64,000 bases of DNA from Burkholderia sp052045245 (GTDB taxonomy: Bacteria > Pseudomonadota > Gammaproteobacteria > Burkholderiales > Burkholderiaceae), in assembly GCF_052045245.1 (NCBI RefSeq), contig NZ_JBQEON010000029.1:45729-109728 (forward strand), read 5' to 3'. The notes beneath the pieces are model-generated. The model was not told where the DNA came from. It made no database searches and was given only the letters and a program-made list of their open reading frames with translations. Position 1 is the stretch's first letter, and each line of letters begins with the position of its first letter. The translations under genes were made by a program, and so were the position numbers. Of the stretch, positions 52,868 through 60,727 are shown piece after piece.

Positions 52868-54084
52868 CGGGCCGCGCATGAACGGCCCTCCCAGCGCGCG
52901 TCGAGCGACCCGTCCGCGCCGAACCGGTAGCGGCCGTCGCGCCAGCCGAGACCGAACAGCGTCAGCACGCTCGTGTAGTAGCCGGGTGCCGACTGGCGCG
53001 CGAGCGTATCGACCCGGGCCGCCTGCGCATCGGCGAGCGCAGGCTGGCCACGCGCCTCGAGGAACGGCACGGCCGCGGCGGAGAATCCGCCGTTGCCGTC
53101 GTTCGGCCCGGCGACGCCGGTCGTCGTGTCGACCTTCTCCGGCGGCGCGCCATGCGCGGCGATCATGTCGGCGAACGGCGCGAAGCGCGCGAGCAGCGGC
53201 GCGGCGAGCGGATCGGCACGATCGAGCATGCCGGCCCAGAGATACACGCGGATCGCGTTGTACGCGCTTTCGGCATGGGTCTGCGGATCGGGCCCGAAGC
53301 CGGTGCCCGCGCGATACAGCGCCCAGTCCGGCGAAAAGCCCTTCGGCGCGGTGTCGAGCAGCACGCGGCCGGTGCTGGCCGCGAGCGCGGCCCAGCGGCG
53401 ATCGTCGGGCAGGCGCGCGGCGAGCCCGCGGATCACCTGCGGCGGCGAATAGCTCGGGTTCACGCGATACACGCCACCGGCCAGCCTGAAGCCGGTCGGC
53501 CCCGGCAGCAGCGTCAGGCCGAGGCCCGGCACGCTGGCCGTTTCGTCGTCGAGCACGCGCTTCGCGAGCAGCGCGCCGCGCGCGGCGTAGCTGCGCTCGT
53601 GCCACAGCCGGCCGGCTTCGACCAGCGTGTACGCGATCCACAGGTCGGCATCCGACGCCGCGTTCGCGTCGAGCACGCGCCATGCGCCGTCCGGCGCGCG
53701 GCCCCACAGCCACGCCGGCAAGCGGGCGCTCAGGTCGCCCTGCGCGAGGTTGTTCTCGGTCCATGCGAGGATCGTGTCGAACGTGCGCCGGTCGTTCGCG
53801 ACGAGCGCGAAGAACAGTCCATACGCCTGCCCCTCCGATACCGTGCGCGAATCGGCCGAGCCGACGTCGATCACCCGGCCGTCGGCCGACACGAAATCGC
53901 GCTTGAACGCGTCCCAGCGCGGCCACGCCGCACCGCACTGCGCCTGGGCCGCGCCGCCTTGCGCGGCCTGTGCGCGCGCGGCCGTCCCGGCCGCCGCGCA
54001 CGCCGCCGCAACCGCCAGCACGAGCGTCGTGCCGGCGCGACGCGCCGGCCGCGTTGCCGGTCGCCTTGCCAATGCCCACGCCAT
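52864..54084 (-). CDS. bcsZ: Periplasmic cellulase BcsZ (GH8)
   Basis: 406 residues. After a signal region (to about residue 40) comes a GH8 fold: SEGQAYGLFFALVANDRRTFD near residue 83 carries the catalytic Glu, and DANAASDADLWIAYTL near residue 139 the family acidic residues. It trims stray glucan in the periplasm. Starts three bases after bcsB and overlaps bcsC. Confidence 0.93.
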   Translation of the reverse strand: MAWALARRPATRPARRAGTTLVLAVAAACAAAGTAARAQAAQGGAAQAQCGAAWPRWDAFKRDFVSADGRVIDVGSADSRTVSEGQAYGLFFALVANDRRTFDTILAWTENNLAQGDLSARLPAWLWGRAPDGAWRVLDANAASDADLWIAYTLVEAGRLWHERSYAARGALLAKRVLDDETASVPGLGLTLLPGPTGFRLAGGVYRVNPSYSPPQVIRGLAARLPDDRRWAALAASTGRVLLDTAPKGFSPDWALYRAGTGFGPDPQTHAESAYNAIRVYLWAGMLDRADPLAAPLLARFAPFADMIAAHGAPPEKVDTTTGVAGPNDGNGGFSAAAVPFLEARGQPALADAQAARVDTLARQSAPGYYTSVLTLFGLGWRDGRYRFGADGSLDARWEGRSCAAR

Positions 54085-54087
54085 CCG

Positions 54088-56415
54088 TTACATCCCCCGT
54101 CGGCGCGCGGCGATTCTCTGCAGCACGCTGAACATGCCGAGCGCGAGCAGCAGCCCCGCGACGACGCCGATCACGCCGAGCGCGACCGGGTGCCGCGCCG
54201 CGTGCGTCCAGACGCGCGCATACCACGGCACGAAACCGACCACGTACGGCTCGCCGACGCGCAGGCTGTCGACCTGCCCCGGCCGCACCAGCGCGAGGTC
54301 GCCCTGCAGCTGCGACACGAGGCCGGGTTTCTCGAACACGTCGAGCAGGTCGCCCAGGCGCGCCGGGTCGGTCGCCATCAGCGCGACGACGCTGCGGCCG
54401 TGGCTGCCCGGCAGCTCGAACCCGGCGAGCGCGGCGAGCGAACCCGTCTGCTCGAGGTGTGCGTCGCCGTCGGCCACGCCGACGCCGTTGCGCCAGCGCT
54501 CCTTCACCGAGAACGCGACGCGCGTCGCGCCCGTGCCGGTCCGCGGGTCGATCGTCAGCGGCAGCGCCGCGCGCCAGCGCGACAGCAGCGGCGACGCGGG
54601 CGAGCCGTCGATCACGAGCAGGTCCTTGCGGCCCGCGAGCGCGGCGACGTCGCCGGGCCGCGCGACCTGCACGCGCAGCGCCGGGAAGCCGGTCCACTGC
54701 CCCATGTGGCCGAGCATCGTCAGGTAGGCTTCGAGCGCCTGCGGCGACGGCCGGTCGGGCACCACGACGGCCGTCTGCGACAGGTCGGCGAAGCGCGTGA
54801 ACGGGAAGCCGCTGTTCGCGAAGAACGCGAGGTTCGGCAGTTGCGCGTAGTGGACGAAGTGCGAGAAGTCGATCGTCGAATCGGGATCGATCGCCGCGCG
54901 CTGCGGTTCGGTCGCGGTGCTCGAGCAGAGCCCCGTCTTCTGCGAGTCCAGCGTGAAGCGGAACTGCAGCTGGTTGCCGCTGCCGACGCGGAATGCGGGG
55001 ATGTCGACATCGCTCGTCACGCGCCCTTCCGGCACCGACAGCAGCGGCAGCTGCATGCGCCCGCGCGCGTCCTCGGCATGGGCCGGCCCGAGCCGGTACG
55101 ACTTCACGAGCTGGTCGTTGATCTCGACGGCGAGCGTCGAGTTGTCCTGCACGGTCGGCGCCGTGTAGCGGTAGCGCAGCGTGATCGGCACGCCCGAGCC
55201 GTTCCACGAATGGAGATCGGCCGGCACGCGCAGGTTCAGCCGGATCGCGTCGGGCGACGTGCCGCGCGCTTCGAGCTCGCGCGGGTCCGACACGAGCTCG
55301 CGGAACGTGATCGGCCGGTTCACCGGCAGCCAGCGCGGCGCGTCGTACGGCTTGCGCGGCGCGCCCAGATCGACGTGCGCGACCGTCGCCGCCGGGCCCG
55401 ACAGCGCCGCGCGGCCGAGCACGAGCGTGGCGACCGCGTCGTCGACCTCGGCCGCCGTGCGGCCCGTCACGACGAGCAGCTTGCGGCCGGGCGCGGCCGG
55501 ATTGTCGGCGACCGCGAGCAGCGGACCGTTCACCGACGGCAGCGCGAGGCCGGCCGGCAGCGTCGCGGCCGTGCCGATCACCACGGCCTGGCCGTCGGCC
55601 GGCAGCGTCGCCGCGACCGGGAAGCGCGCCTGCCGATAGTCGGCCTGCGCGCCGAACCACGACGCGAGCACGCCCGCGCTGCGCAGCGTCGCCGAGTCGG
55701 GCGATGCCGGCAGCACGAACGGCAGCCGCAGCAGCCCGTTGTCGCGCCGGTCGAAGAACGGCGCGGGCAGGAGGGCGAGATCGTTCGGCAGCCGCACCGG
55801 CGATTCGTCGAGGATCAGCTCGCTGGTCGGACTCACGTCGGCCCACAGCGCCGAGTTCGACGGATCCTCGCAGTGATCGAGCGAGTAATGCGCGATCAGG
55901 CGCAGGCCGATCTGGTTGAAATCGGAGAAGTAGCGCGGATCGATCGGGATGTCCTGCGTGACCGTGCGGCCCGCGCGCGCGGCGTCGAACGGGACGGTCG
56001 CGACCACCTCGCCGTTCATCGACACCTTCAGGTGCGACATCGGGAACACGAGCGACGGCGAATACGCGTAGGTCAGGCGCAGCCGCGCGCCGGTCACCAC
56101 GCGGTCGAGCCGCACGCCCGCATTGATCGTGCGCGCATCGTCGGCGCCGCGCAGGTGCACCGGATCGAACGCGCCGAGCGACGCGAACGGCAGGCGCACG
56201 GTCGTCGCCGGCAGGCCGGCGGACACCGCGCTGGCGGCGGCCGGCACCGCGGCGGCGAGCGGCGCGTTCGTGCCGCCGGCGAGCGCCGGTGCGCCCGGAC
56301 TGCCTGCCGGCACGGCCAGCGGCGCCGCCAGGATCGGCGCGGCCGACAACGCAGCCGCATGGAGCGCGCCGAACGTGGCGACGGACAGCGCGAACAGCGA
56401 CATGGCCGGCTTCAT
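54088..56415 (-). CDS. bcsB: Cellulose synthase subunit BcsB
   Basis: 775 residues, first gene of the operon. Signal MKPAMSLFALSVATFGALHA, an Ala/Pro-rich segment, then alternating carbohydrate-binding and flavodoxin-like domains (VRLPFASLGAFDPVHLRGAD near residue 68), and one C-terminal transmembrane span (HPVALGVIGVVAGLLLALG, about residues 745-765) that anchors it to BcsA. It channels the nascent glucan through the periplasm. In Burkholderia the operon is known to begin with bcsB; here its promoter must lie in 56416-56918. Confidence 0.93.
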   Translation of the reverse strand: MKPAMSLFALSVATFGALHAAALSAAPILAAPLAVPAGSPGAPALAGGTNAPLAAAVPAAASAVSAGLPATTVRLPFASLGAFDPVHLRGADDARTINAGVRLDRVVTGARLRLTYAYSPSLVFPMSHLKVSMNGEVVATVPFDAARAGRTVTQDIPIDPRYFSDFNQIGLRLIAHYSLDHCEDPSNSALWADVSPTSELILDESPVRLPNDLALLPAPFFDRRDNGLLRLPFVLPASPDSATLRSAGVLASWFGAQADYRQARFPVAATLPADGQAVVIGTAATLPAGLALPSVNGPLLAVADNPAAPGRKLLVVTGRTAAEVDDAVATLVLGRAALSGPAATVAHVDLGAPRKPYDAPRWLPVNRPITFRELVSDPRELEARGTSPDAIRLNLRVPADLHSWNGSGVPITLRYRYTAPTVQDNSTLAVEINDQLVKSYRLGPAHAEDARGRMQLPLLSVPEGRVTSDVDIPAFRVGSGNQLQFRFTLDSQKTGLCSSTATEPQRAAIDPDSTIDFSHFVHYAQLPNLAFFANSGFPFTRFADLSQTAVVVPDRPSPQALEAYLTMLGHMGQWTGFPALRVQVARPGDVAALAGRKDLLVIDGSPASPLLSRWRAALPLTIDPRTGTGATRVAFSVKERWRNGVGVADGDAHLEQTGSLAALAGFELPGSHGRSVVALMATDPARLGDLLDVFEKPGLVSQLQGDLALVRPGQVDSLRVGEPYVVGFVPWYARVWTHAARHPVALGVIGVVAGLLLALGMFSVLQRIAARRRGM

Positions 56416-56918
56416 GCGCGGCTCCGCATCGTTGCGATCATCCGGTCATCAAGCGCGCCGCGACCGGCGCGCGCAAAGCAGCTATGCCCGTGAGTGCACA
56501 TCCCCACTGCTTCCCCTCAAATGTCTGGCCTGAATACAGTTATCGACACGACGCGGCGGTTTCTTCTGCTGCCCGTTCGTCGTACTGCGCGCGCCTGGCA
56601 CCGGCGCACGCCCATTCGTCACACTATCTCAAAAACAGGACGAATCTCACCCGGATTCGCGCTGACGAAGCGAAAAACAACTCGACTCGGTCGAAAATGC
56701 TGCGCGCCACGATTGAATGGCAAGAATGACGCCGTTGCCGCCTGCCGGACCGGCCGGCATACTGCCGGCGCTGCCGGCCCGGCCGTCCCAAGCCCCGGCA
56801 ACCGGCCGGAAGCCGCCTGCGGCCCATTGCGGGCCGCCCGGAACGCGCTGCCGCGTAAGCGGCGCGTATGCTACCGCATGCCCGCGCCGCGCGCCGCGCT
56901 TTTTCATCGAAAACTGAC
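56416..56918. other. Divergent spacer between bcsB and the GGDEF gene
   Basis: 503 bp without a gene. The part 56590-56720 is AT-richer than the genome average and could hold both promoters. The part 56736-56840 is very GC-rich, with repeated CCGGC and a short hairpin (GCGGCCC at 56819-56825, GGGCCGC at 56831-56837) just ahead of the GGDEF gene. From literature memory, the Burkholderia cellulose promoter is bound by the CRP/FNR-like c-di-GMP effector BerA. I could not pick a convincing CRP-like site or sigma-54 promoter by eye. Confidence 0.6.
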
Positions 56919-57941
56919 ATGGATCAAATCGTCGACACCGCCACCCCGTCCCCCGACACGCTGCTGCGCATCATCGCCGCGCAGACCGAGATCGCGAAAC
57001 TCGGTCTCGATCTCGGCAGCGTGATGGCTTACGTGACCGAACAGGTGCCGCAACTCACGGGCGCGAGCGGCGCCGCGGTCGAGTTCGCCGAAGGCGACGA
57101 TATGGTGTACCGCGCCGCGTCGGGCTCCGCGGCCGGGATGCTCGGCCTGCGGCTACGCCGCTCGGGCAGCCTGTCGGGCCTGTGCGTGACGCGCGGCCAG
57201 TTGCTGCACTGCACGGATTCGGAAGCCGACCCGCGCGTCGATCGCGACGCGTGCCGCCGCGTCGGGCTGCGCTCGATGCTGGTGATGCCGCTCGCCCATG
57301 CCGACACGACGGTCGGCGTGCTGAAGGTGATGTCGCCGGACGTCGACGGCTTTTCGGCCGCCGACGCCGGCACGCTACGGCTCACCGCCGACCTGATCGC
57401 CGCCGCGATGTTTCACGCGGCGCGCAACGAGGCCAACGAGCTGTACCTGCGCGCGACGCACGACGCCCTCACCGGCCTGCCGAACCGCGCGCTGTTCTAC
57501 GACCGCCTGCGCCAGTCGATGCATGCGGCGCTGCGCGCGAACGGCCGGCTCGGCATCCTCAACATCGACATGGACGGCCTCAAGCCCATCAACGACGGCT
57601 ACGGCCACCGCGCGGGCGACGCCGCGCTGCGCGAGATCGCCGCGCGGATGGTCGGCGCCGTCCGGCGCTCGGATACGGTCGCGCGGATCGGCGGCGACGA
57701 GTTCGCGGTGATCTTGCCGAACGTCGGCAACCGCGACGCCGTGGACGCGCAACGCGCGCGGCTCGCGCAGCAGGTCAGCGAGCCGTTCGAATTCGACGGG
57801 CATCCGCTGCGGCTCGGCGTCAGTGTCGGCGTCGCGATGCTGCCCGACGACGGCACCGACATGAACACGCTGATCGAGCATGCGGACCAGGCGATGTACG
57901 AGGTGAAGCGCACGCGGTCGCAGCGCGCCGGCCACGCATGA
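56919..57941 (+). CDS. GAF-GGDEF diguanylate cyclase
   Basis: 340 residues from ATG 56919 (MDQIVDTATPSPD). GAF domain at about 20-165 with CVTRGQLLHCTDSEADPR. GGDEF domain from about 180: GGDEF at 258-262 is intact, and the RRSD at 249-252 five residues upstream is a standard product-inhibition I-site. It should make c-di-GMP under control of a GAF ligand. Divergent from bcsB, so it may supply the signal that BcsA and BcsE read. The start is the first Met that leaves the GAF domain complete. Confidence 0.9.
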   Translation: MDQIVDTATPSPDTLLRIIAAQTEIAKLGLDLGSVMAYVTEQVPQLTGASGAAVEFAEGDDMVYRAASGSAAGMLGLRLRRSGSLSGLCVTRGQLLHCTDSEADPRVDRDACRRVGLRSMLVMPLAHADTTVGVLKVMSPDVDGFSAADAGTLRLTADLIAAAMFHAARNEANELYLRATHDALTGLPNRALFYDRLRQSMHAALRANGRLGILNIDMDGLKPINDGYGHRAGDAALREIAARMVGAVRRSDTVARIGGDEFAVILPNVGNRDAVDAQRARLAQQVSEPFEFDGHPLRLGVSVGVAMLPDDGTDMNTLIEHADQAMYEVKRTRSQRAGHA

Positions 57942-57960
57942 CGCGCAACGCGGCTGGCCG

Positions 57961-58566
57961 TCAGCCGCCCGCTTCCGCGATGCCGGCCTGCACGCGGCGA
58001 ACCGCCGTCACGATCGACAGCACGATCAGCAAACGCCACAACCATGCGGCGATGCTGCCGACCGGCAAGCCGAAGCCGATCCACAGCGCGAACGCGCCGA
58101 GCGCGAGCGCGCGGTCGCTCTTGCCGAACGGGCCGTCGTAGCGGCGCGTCGCACCGGCGAGCGGGCCGATCAGGCCCGCGCATTCGACGATCACCGCGGT
58201 CAGCGCGAACAGCCAGACGTCTGCCGCGGCGAATGCGGGAATCGCGAGGAACGGCAGCACGAGCGCGATGTCGGAGACCACGTCGCCGAGCTCGTTCAGG
58301 TACGCGCCGAGGGTGCTCTTCTGCCCGTGCTCGCGGGCGAGCATCCCGTCGATCGCGTTGAGCGCCATCCGCGCGAACAACCAGATCGGAATCAGCAGGA
58401 ACAGCACGCGGGCGAACAGGCCGAGCCCCGCGAGCGCGCCGACGACGATCGATCCGCCGGCCGCGAACAGCGTGACCTCGTTGGCGGTGACGCCGCGTGC
58501 GGCAAGCGAATCCGCGAACGGACGCAGACGGTTCTGGAATTTTGGTTTGAGTGCGTAGAGGCTCAT
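57961..58566 (-). CDS. CDP-alcohol phosphatidyltransferase-family protein with altered motif
   Basis: 201 residues, about six hydrophobic spans. The family motif DxxDGxxARx8GxxxDxxxD reads N70-AI-D73-G-ML-A-R, then G87-AYL-N91-ELG-D95. So the first and third of the four aspartates are Asn (AAC codons, read directly). Those Asp bind Mg2+ and act as base in characterised members. Loss may mean altered chemistry, or it may be a trait of the YnbA-like clade. Start MSLYALKPKF at 58566. Next to PlsC-like and CdsA-like genes, so it probably makes or handles a CDP-linked lipid. Confidence 0.78.
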   Translation of the reverse strand: MSLYALKPKFQNRLRPFADSLAARGVTANEVTLFAAGGSIVVGALAGLGLFARVLFLLIPIWLFARMALNAIDGMLAREHGQKSTLGAYLNELGDVVSDIALVLPFLAIPAFAAADVWLFALTAVIVECAGLIGPLAGATRRYDGPFGKSDRALALGAFALWIGFGLPVGSIAAWLWRLLIVLSIVTAVRRVQAGIAEAGG

Positions 58567-59024
58567 CGTCGTATGGGTTCGGCACGTTCGGACACGTTTC
58601 CAGCCGCCATGCCCCGGGCGGCGCGACTGCCGACGGCGGCCGACAGGTGGCCGTCATCGTCGCCGAGCGGCCCCGATGCGTCAAGCCGCGGCCCGCTTCC
58701 GGCGGCGCGGCAATCTGGCATTTTCGGTGGAAACTCGCGATAATCCGCTGGCCCGTGAGTGCAGCAATAGCACTGCAATCGATTCGAACTGCAAACGGGT
58801 GCTCGTGCAACAGCCGATTATCACGCCGCCAACCGGCGCATTCACCGCGACGCACCGCACGCGGCGAGTCGTCCGGTCAGCGCGGCCCTGCGACAGGCAG
58901 CCACGAATTTGAAAAAACTTGAACAATGGCCGTCCGGCGCGCAACCTGCCGCGCCGGCATTCCGGGATTCCGCCTGCCGCGCATGCGCGGCGGCGCGGGC
59001 ATGCACGCGGGGGGCGCGCCGCCG
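58567..59024. other. Divergent spacer between CDP-alcohol transferase and acyltransferase genes
   Basis: 458 bp. No supportable gene. GC is high except for an AT-richer strip around 58750-58820 and near 58905-58925, the likely promoter regions. The in-frame ATG at 58926 would extend the acyltransferase by 33 residues that look like non-coding translation (Arg/Gly-rich). Confidence 0.5.
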
Positions 59025-59672
59025 ATGAACCTGCTGAACATCTGGCAGCGCGATTTCCTGCTGTCCATCGTGCGACTCGTCGCCGGTGCGTATCCGGTCT
59101 GGCATCAGGCGCCGCCGTCCCCGACGCAGAAGATCTACTTCTCGAACCACACGAGCCACATCGACACGCTCGCGATCCTCGCCGCGCTGCCGCGCGACGT
59201 GCGCGCGGTCGTGCGGCCCGTCGCGGCGCGCGACTACTGGGACAGCAGCGACCTGAAGCGCCACATCGCGCAGAAGCTGCTGAACGTCGTGCTGATCGAC
59301 CGTCATCGCGAATCTGGCGGCGATCCTCGGGGCGGCCACCCGCTCGATCCGGTGCGCGACGCGCTACGGCAAGGCCACTCGATCATCATCTTCCCGGAAG
59401 GCACGCGCGGCGCCGACGTGTTGCCGCAGCCGTTCAAGAGCGGCCTGTTCCATCTCGCGACCGAGTTCCCGGGCGTCGCGCTCGCGCCGGTCTATCTCGA
59501 GAACCTGCAGCGCATCATGCCGAAGGGCGCGATCTGGCCCGTGCCGCTGATCTGCAAGGTGCATTTCGGCGCGAACGACGCGCTCGGCGCCGGCGAAGAC
59601 AAGCCGGCCTTCCTCGCCCGCATGCGCGACGCGATCGTCGCGCTCGCGCCGCCGCAGCGGCCGGCCGGCTGA
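59025..59672 (+). CDS. 1-acylglycerol-3-phosphate acyltransferase-like (PlsC family)
   Basis: 215 residues from ATG 59025 (MNLLNIWQRDFLLSIVRLV), the start nearest the family length; the upstream 33 codons from 58926 are unlikely to be translated. Acyltransferase blocks: NHTSHID (HX4D, near residue 42), IDRHRESGGD near 94, and FPEGTRGADV near residue 123. Acylates lyso-lipid acceptors at the inner membrane. Followed 36 bp later by the CdsA-like gene. Confidence 0.85.
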   Translation: MNLLNIWQRDFLLSIVRLVAGAYPVWHQAPPSPTQKIYFSNHTSHIDTLAILAALPRDVRAVVRPVAARDYWDSSDLKRHIAQKLLNVVLIDRHRESGGDPRGGHPLDPVRDALRQGHSIIIFPEGTRGADVLPQPFKSGLFHLATEFPGVALAPVYLENLQRIMPKGAIWPVPLICKVHFGANDALGAGEDKPAFLARMRDAIVALAPPQRPAG

Positions 59673-59708
59673 ACGCGGCGCCCTCCTCTTCCTTTTCCGG
59701 ACCTCTTC

Positions 59709-60638
59709 ATGCGAACGCTCTTCTGGGAACTGGTCGCGGGCGTCACCGGCGTGCTGATGCTCGCGACCGTGATCGGCGCGATCCTCGGCGCGCGCAGCGG
59801 CGGCACGAGCGCGACCATCGTCAACCTGAACCAGCGCATCCGCGCGTGGTGGGCGATGATCGCGATCATGGTCATCGCGATCGGCCTCGGCAACAACGTC
59901 ACGTATCTCGTGTTCGCGTTGCTGTCCTACCTGACGCTGCGCGAATTCATCACGCTCACGCCGACCACCGCGAGCGACCATACGACGCTCTTCATCGCGT
60001 TTTTCGTTGCGATTCCGGTGCAGTACCTGCTGCTTGGCATCAACTGGTACGGGATGTACTCGATCTTCGTGCCGGTGCACCTGTTCTTCGCGATGTCGCT
60101 GGTGTCGGCGCTCACGCAGGACACGCGCGAATTCCTGAGCCGCAACGCGAAGATCAACTGGGCGCTGATGGTGTGCGTGTACGGGCTGAGCCACGCGCCG
60201 GCCGTGCTGATCCTCGACATTCCGCGCTACACGGGGCAGAACGCGCTGCTGCTGTTCTTCTTCCTGTTCGTCGTGCAGATCAGCGACGTGCTGCAGTACG
60301 TGGTCGGCAAGCTGTTCGGACGCCGCAAGATCGCGCCGCGCCTGTCGCCGTCGAAGACGCTCGAAGGCTTCGTCGGCGGCGGCCTGCTCGCGACGCTGTG
60401 CGGCGCGTCGCTGTATCGCGTGACGCCGTTCAGCTTCGGCGCGGCGTTCGGCATCTCGCTCGCGATCGTGATCGCGGGCTTCGTCGGCGGCCTCGTGCTG
60501 TCGGCCGTGAAGCGCTCGCTCGGCACCAAGGACTGGGGTTCGATGATCGCCGGCCACGGCGGGATGCTCGATCGCGTCGACTCGATCTGCTTCGCCGCGC
60601 CGGTATTCTTTCACCTCGTGCGCTATCTGTACGTGTGA
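59709..60638 (+). CDS. Phosphatidate cytidylyltransferase-like (CdsA family)
   Basis: 309 residues, about eight hydrophobic spans. The C-terminal cytidylyltransferase signature is recognisable: SPSKTLEGFVGG near residue 215 and KDWGSMIAGHGGMLDRVDS near residue 280, including the conserved Gly/Asp run. It activates phosphatidate to CDP-diacylglycerol. Together with the PlsC-like and CDP-alcohol genes it forms a complete local lipid module. It may be a second CdsA beside a housekeeping copy elsewhere, which I cannot check. Confidence 0.88.
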   Translation: MRTLFWELVAGVTGVLMLATVIGAILGARSGGTSATIVNLNQRIRAWWAMIAIMVIAIGLGNNVTYLVFALLSYLTLREFITLTPTTASDHTTLFIAFFVAIPVQYLLLGINWYGMYSIFVPVHLFFAMSLVSALTQDTREFLSRNAKINWALMVCVYGLSHAPAVLILDIPRYTGQNALLLFFFLFVVQISDVLQYVVGKLFGRRKIAPRLSPSKTLEGFVGGGLLATLCGASLYRVTPFSFGAAFGISLAIVIAGFVGGLVLSAVKRSLGTKDWGSMIAGHGGMLDRVDSICFAAPVFFHLVRYLYV

Positions 60639-60643
60639 CGTGC

Positions 60644-60662
60644 GGGCGGCGCGACGCCGCCC
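60644..60662. terminator. Hairpin between convergent cdsA-like and chemoreceptor genes
   Basis: GGGCGGC at 60644-60650 pairs with GCCGCCC at 60656-60662. A second hairpin (CGGTCCGC at 60671-60678 with GCGGACCG at 60681-60688) follows. No long T-run, so the assignment as terminator is tentative. Confidence 0.4.
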
Positions 60663-60727
60663 GGTTTCGCCGGTCCGCGCGCGGACCGCTCAATACCCGT
60701 CGCGCACGGCCTTCGGCGCGAGCCGCG

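Noticed and set aside
47009..52930. A 5.9-kb stop-free plus-strand frame opposite bcsE and bcsC
   Set aside because: Antisense shadow of real leftward genes. Composition is Arg-rich with no recognisable motif.
52868..55846. Upstream extension of the bcsC frame (to 2303 codons) through bcsZ and bcsB
   Set aside because: bcsZ and bcsB occupy this region in their own frames with clear domains; the BcsC signal peptide begins at 52867.
53152..56493. A 3.3-kb plus-strand frame opposite bcsZ and bcsB
   Set aside because: Antisense shadow of bcsZ and bcsB. Composition is Arg-rich and no domain is seen.
56700..56740. Sigma-54-like TGGC...TTGC promoter upstream of bcsB or the cyclase gene
   Set aside because: The spacing between the two blocks is wrong, so the match is not meaningful.
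58926..59024. Upstream start of the PlsC-like gene
   Set aside because: The added 33 residues are Arg/Gly-rich and unlike any acyltransferase N-terminus; 59025 gives the family length.
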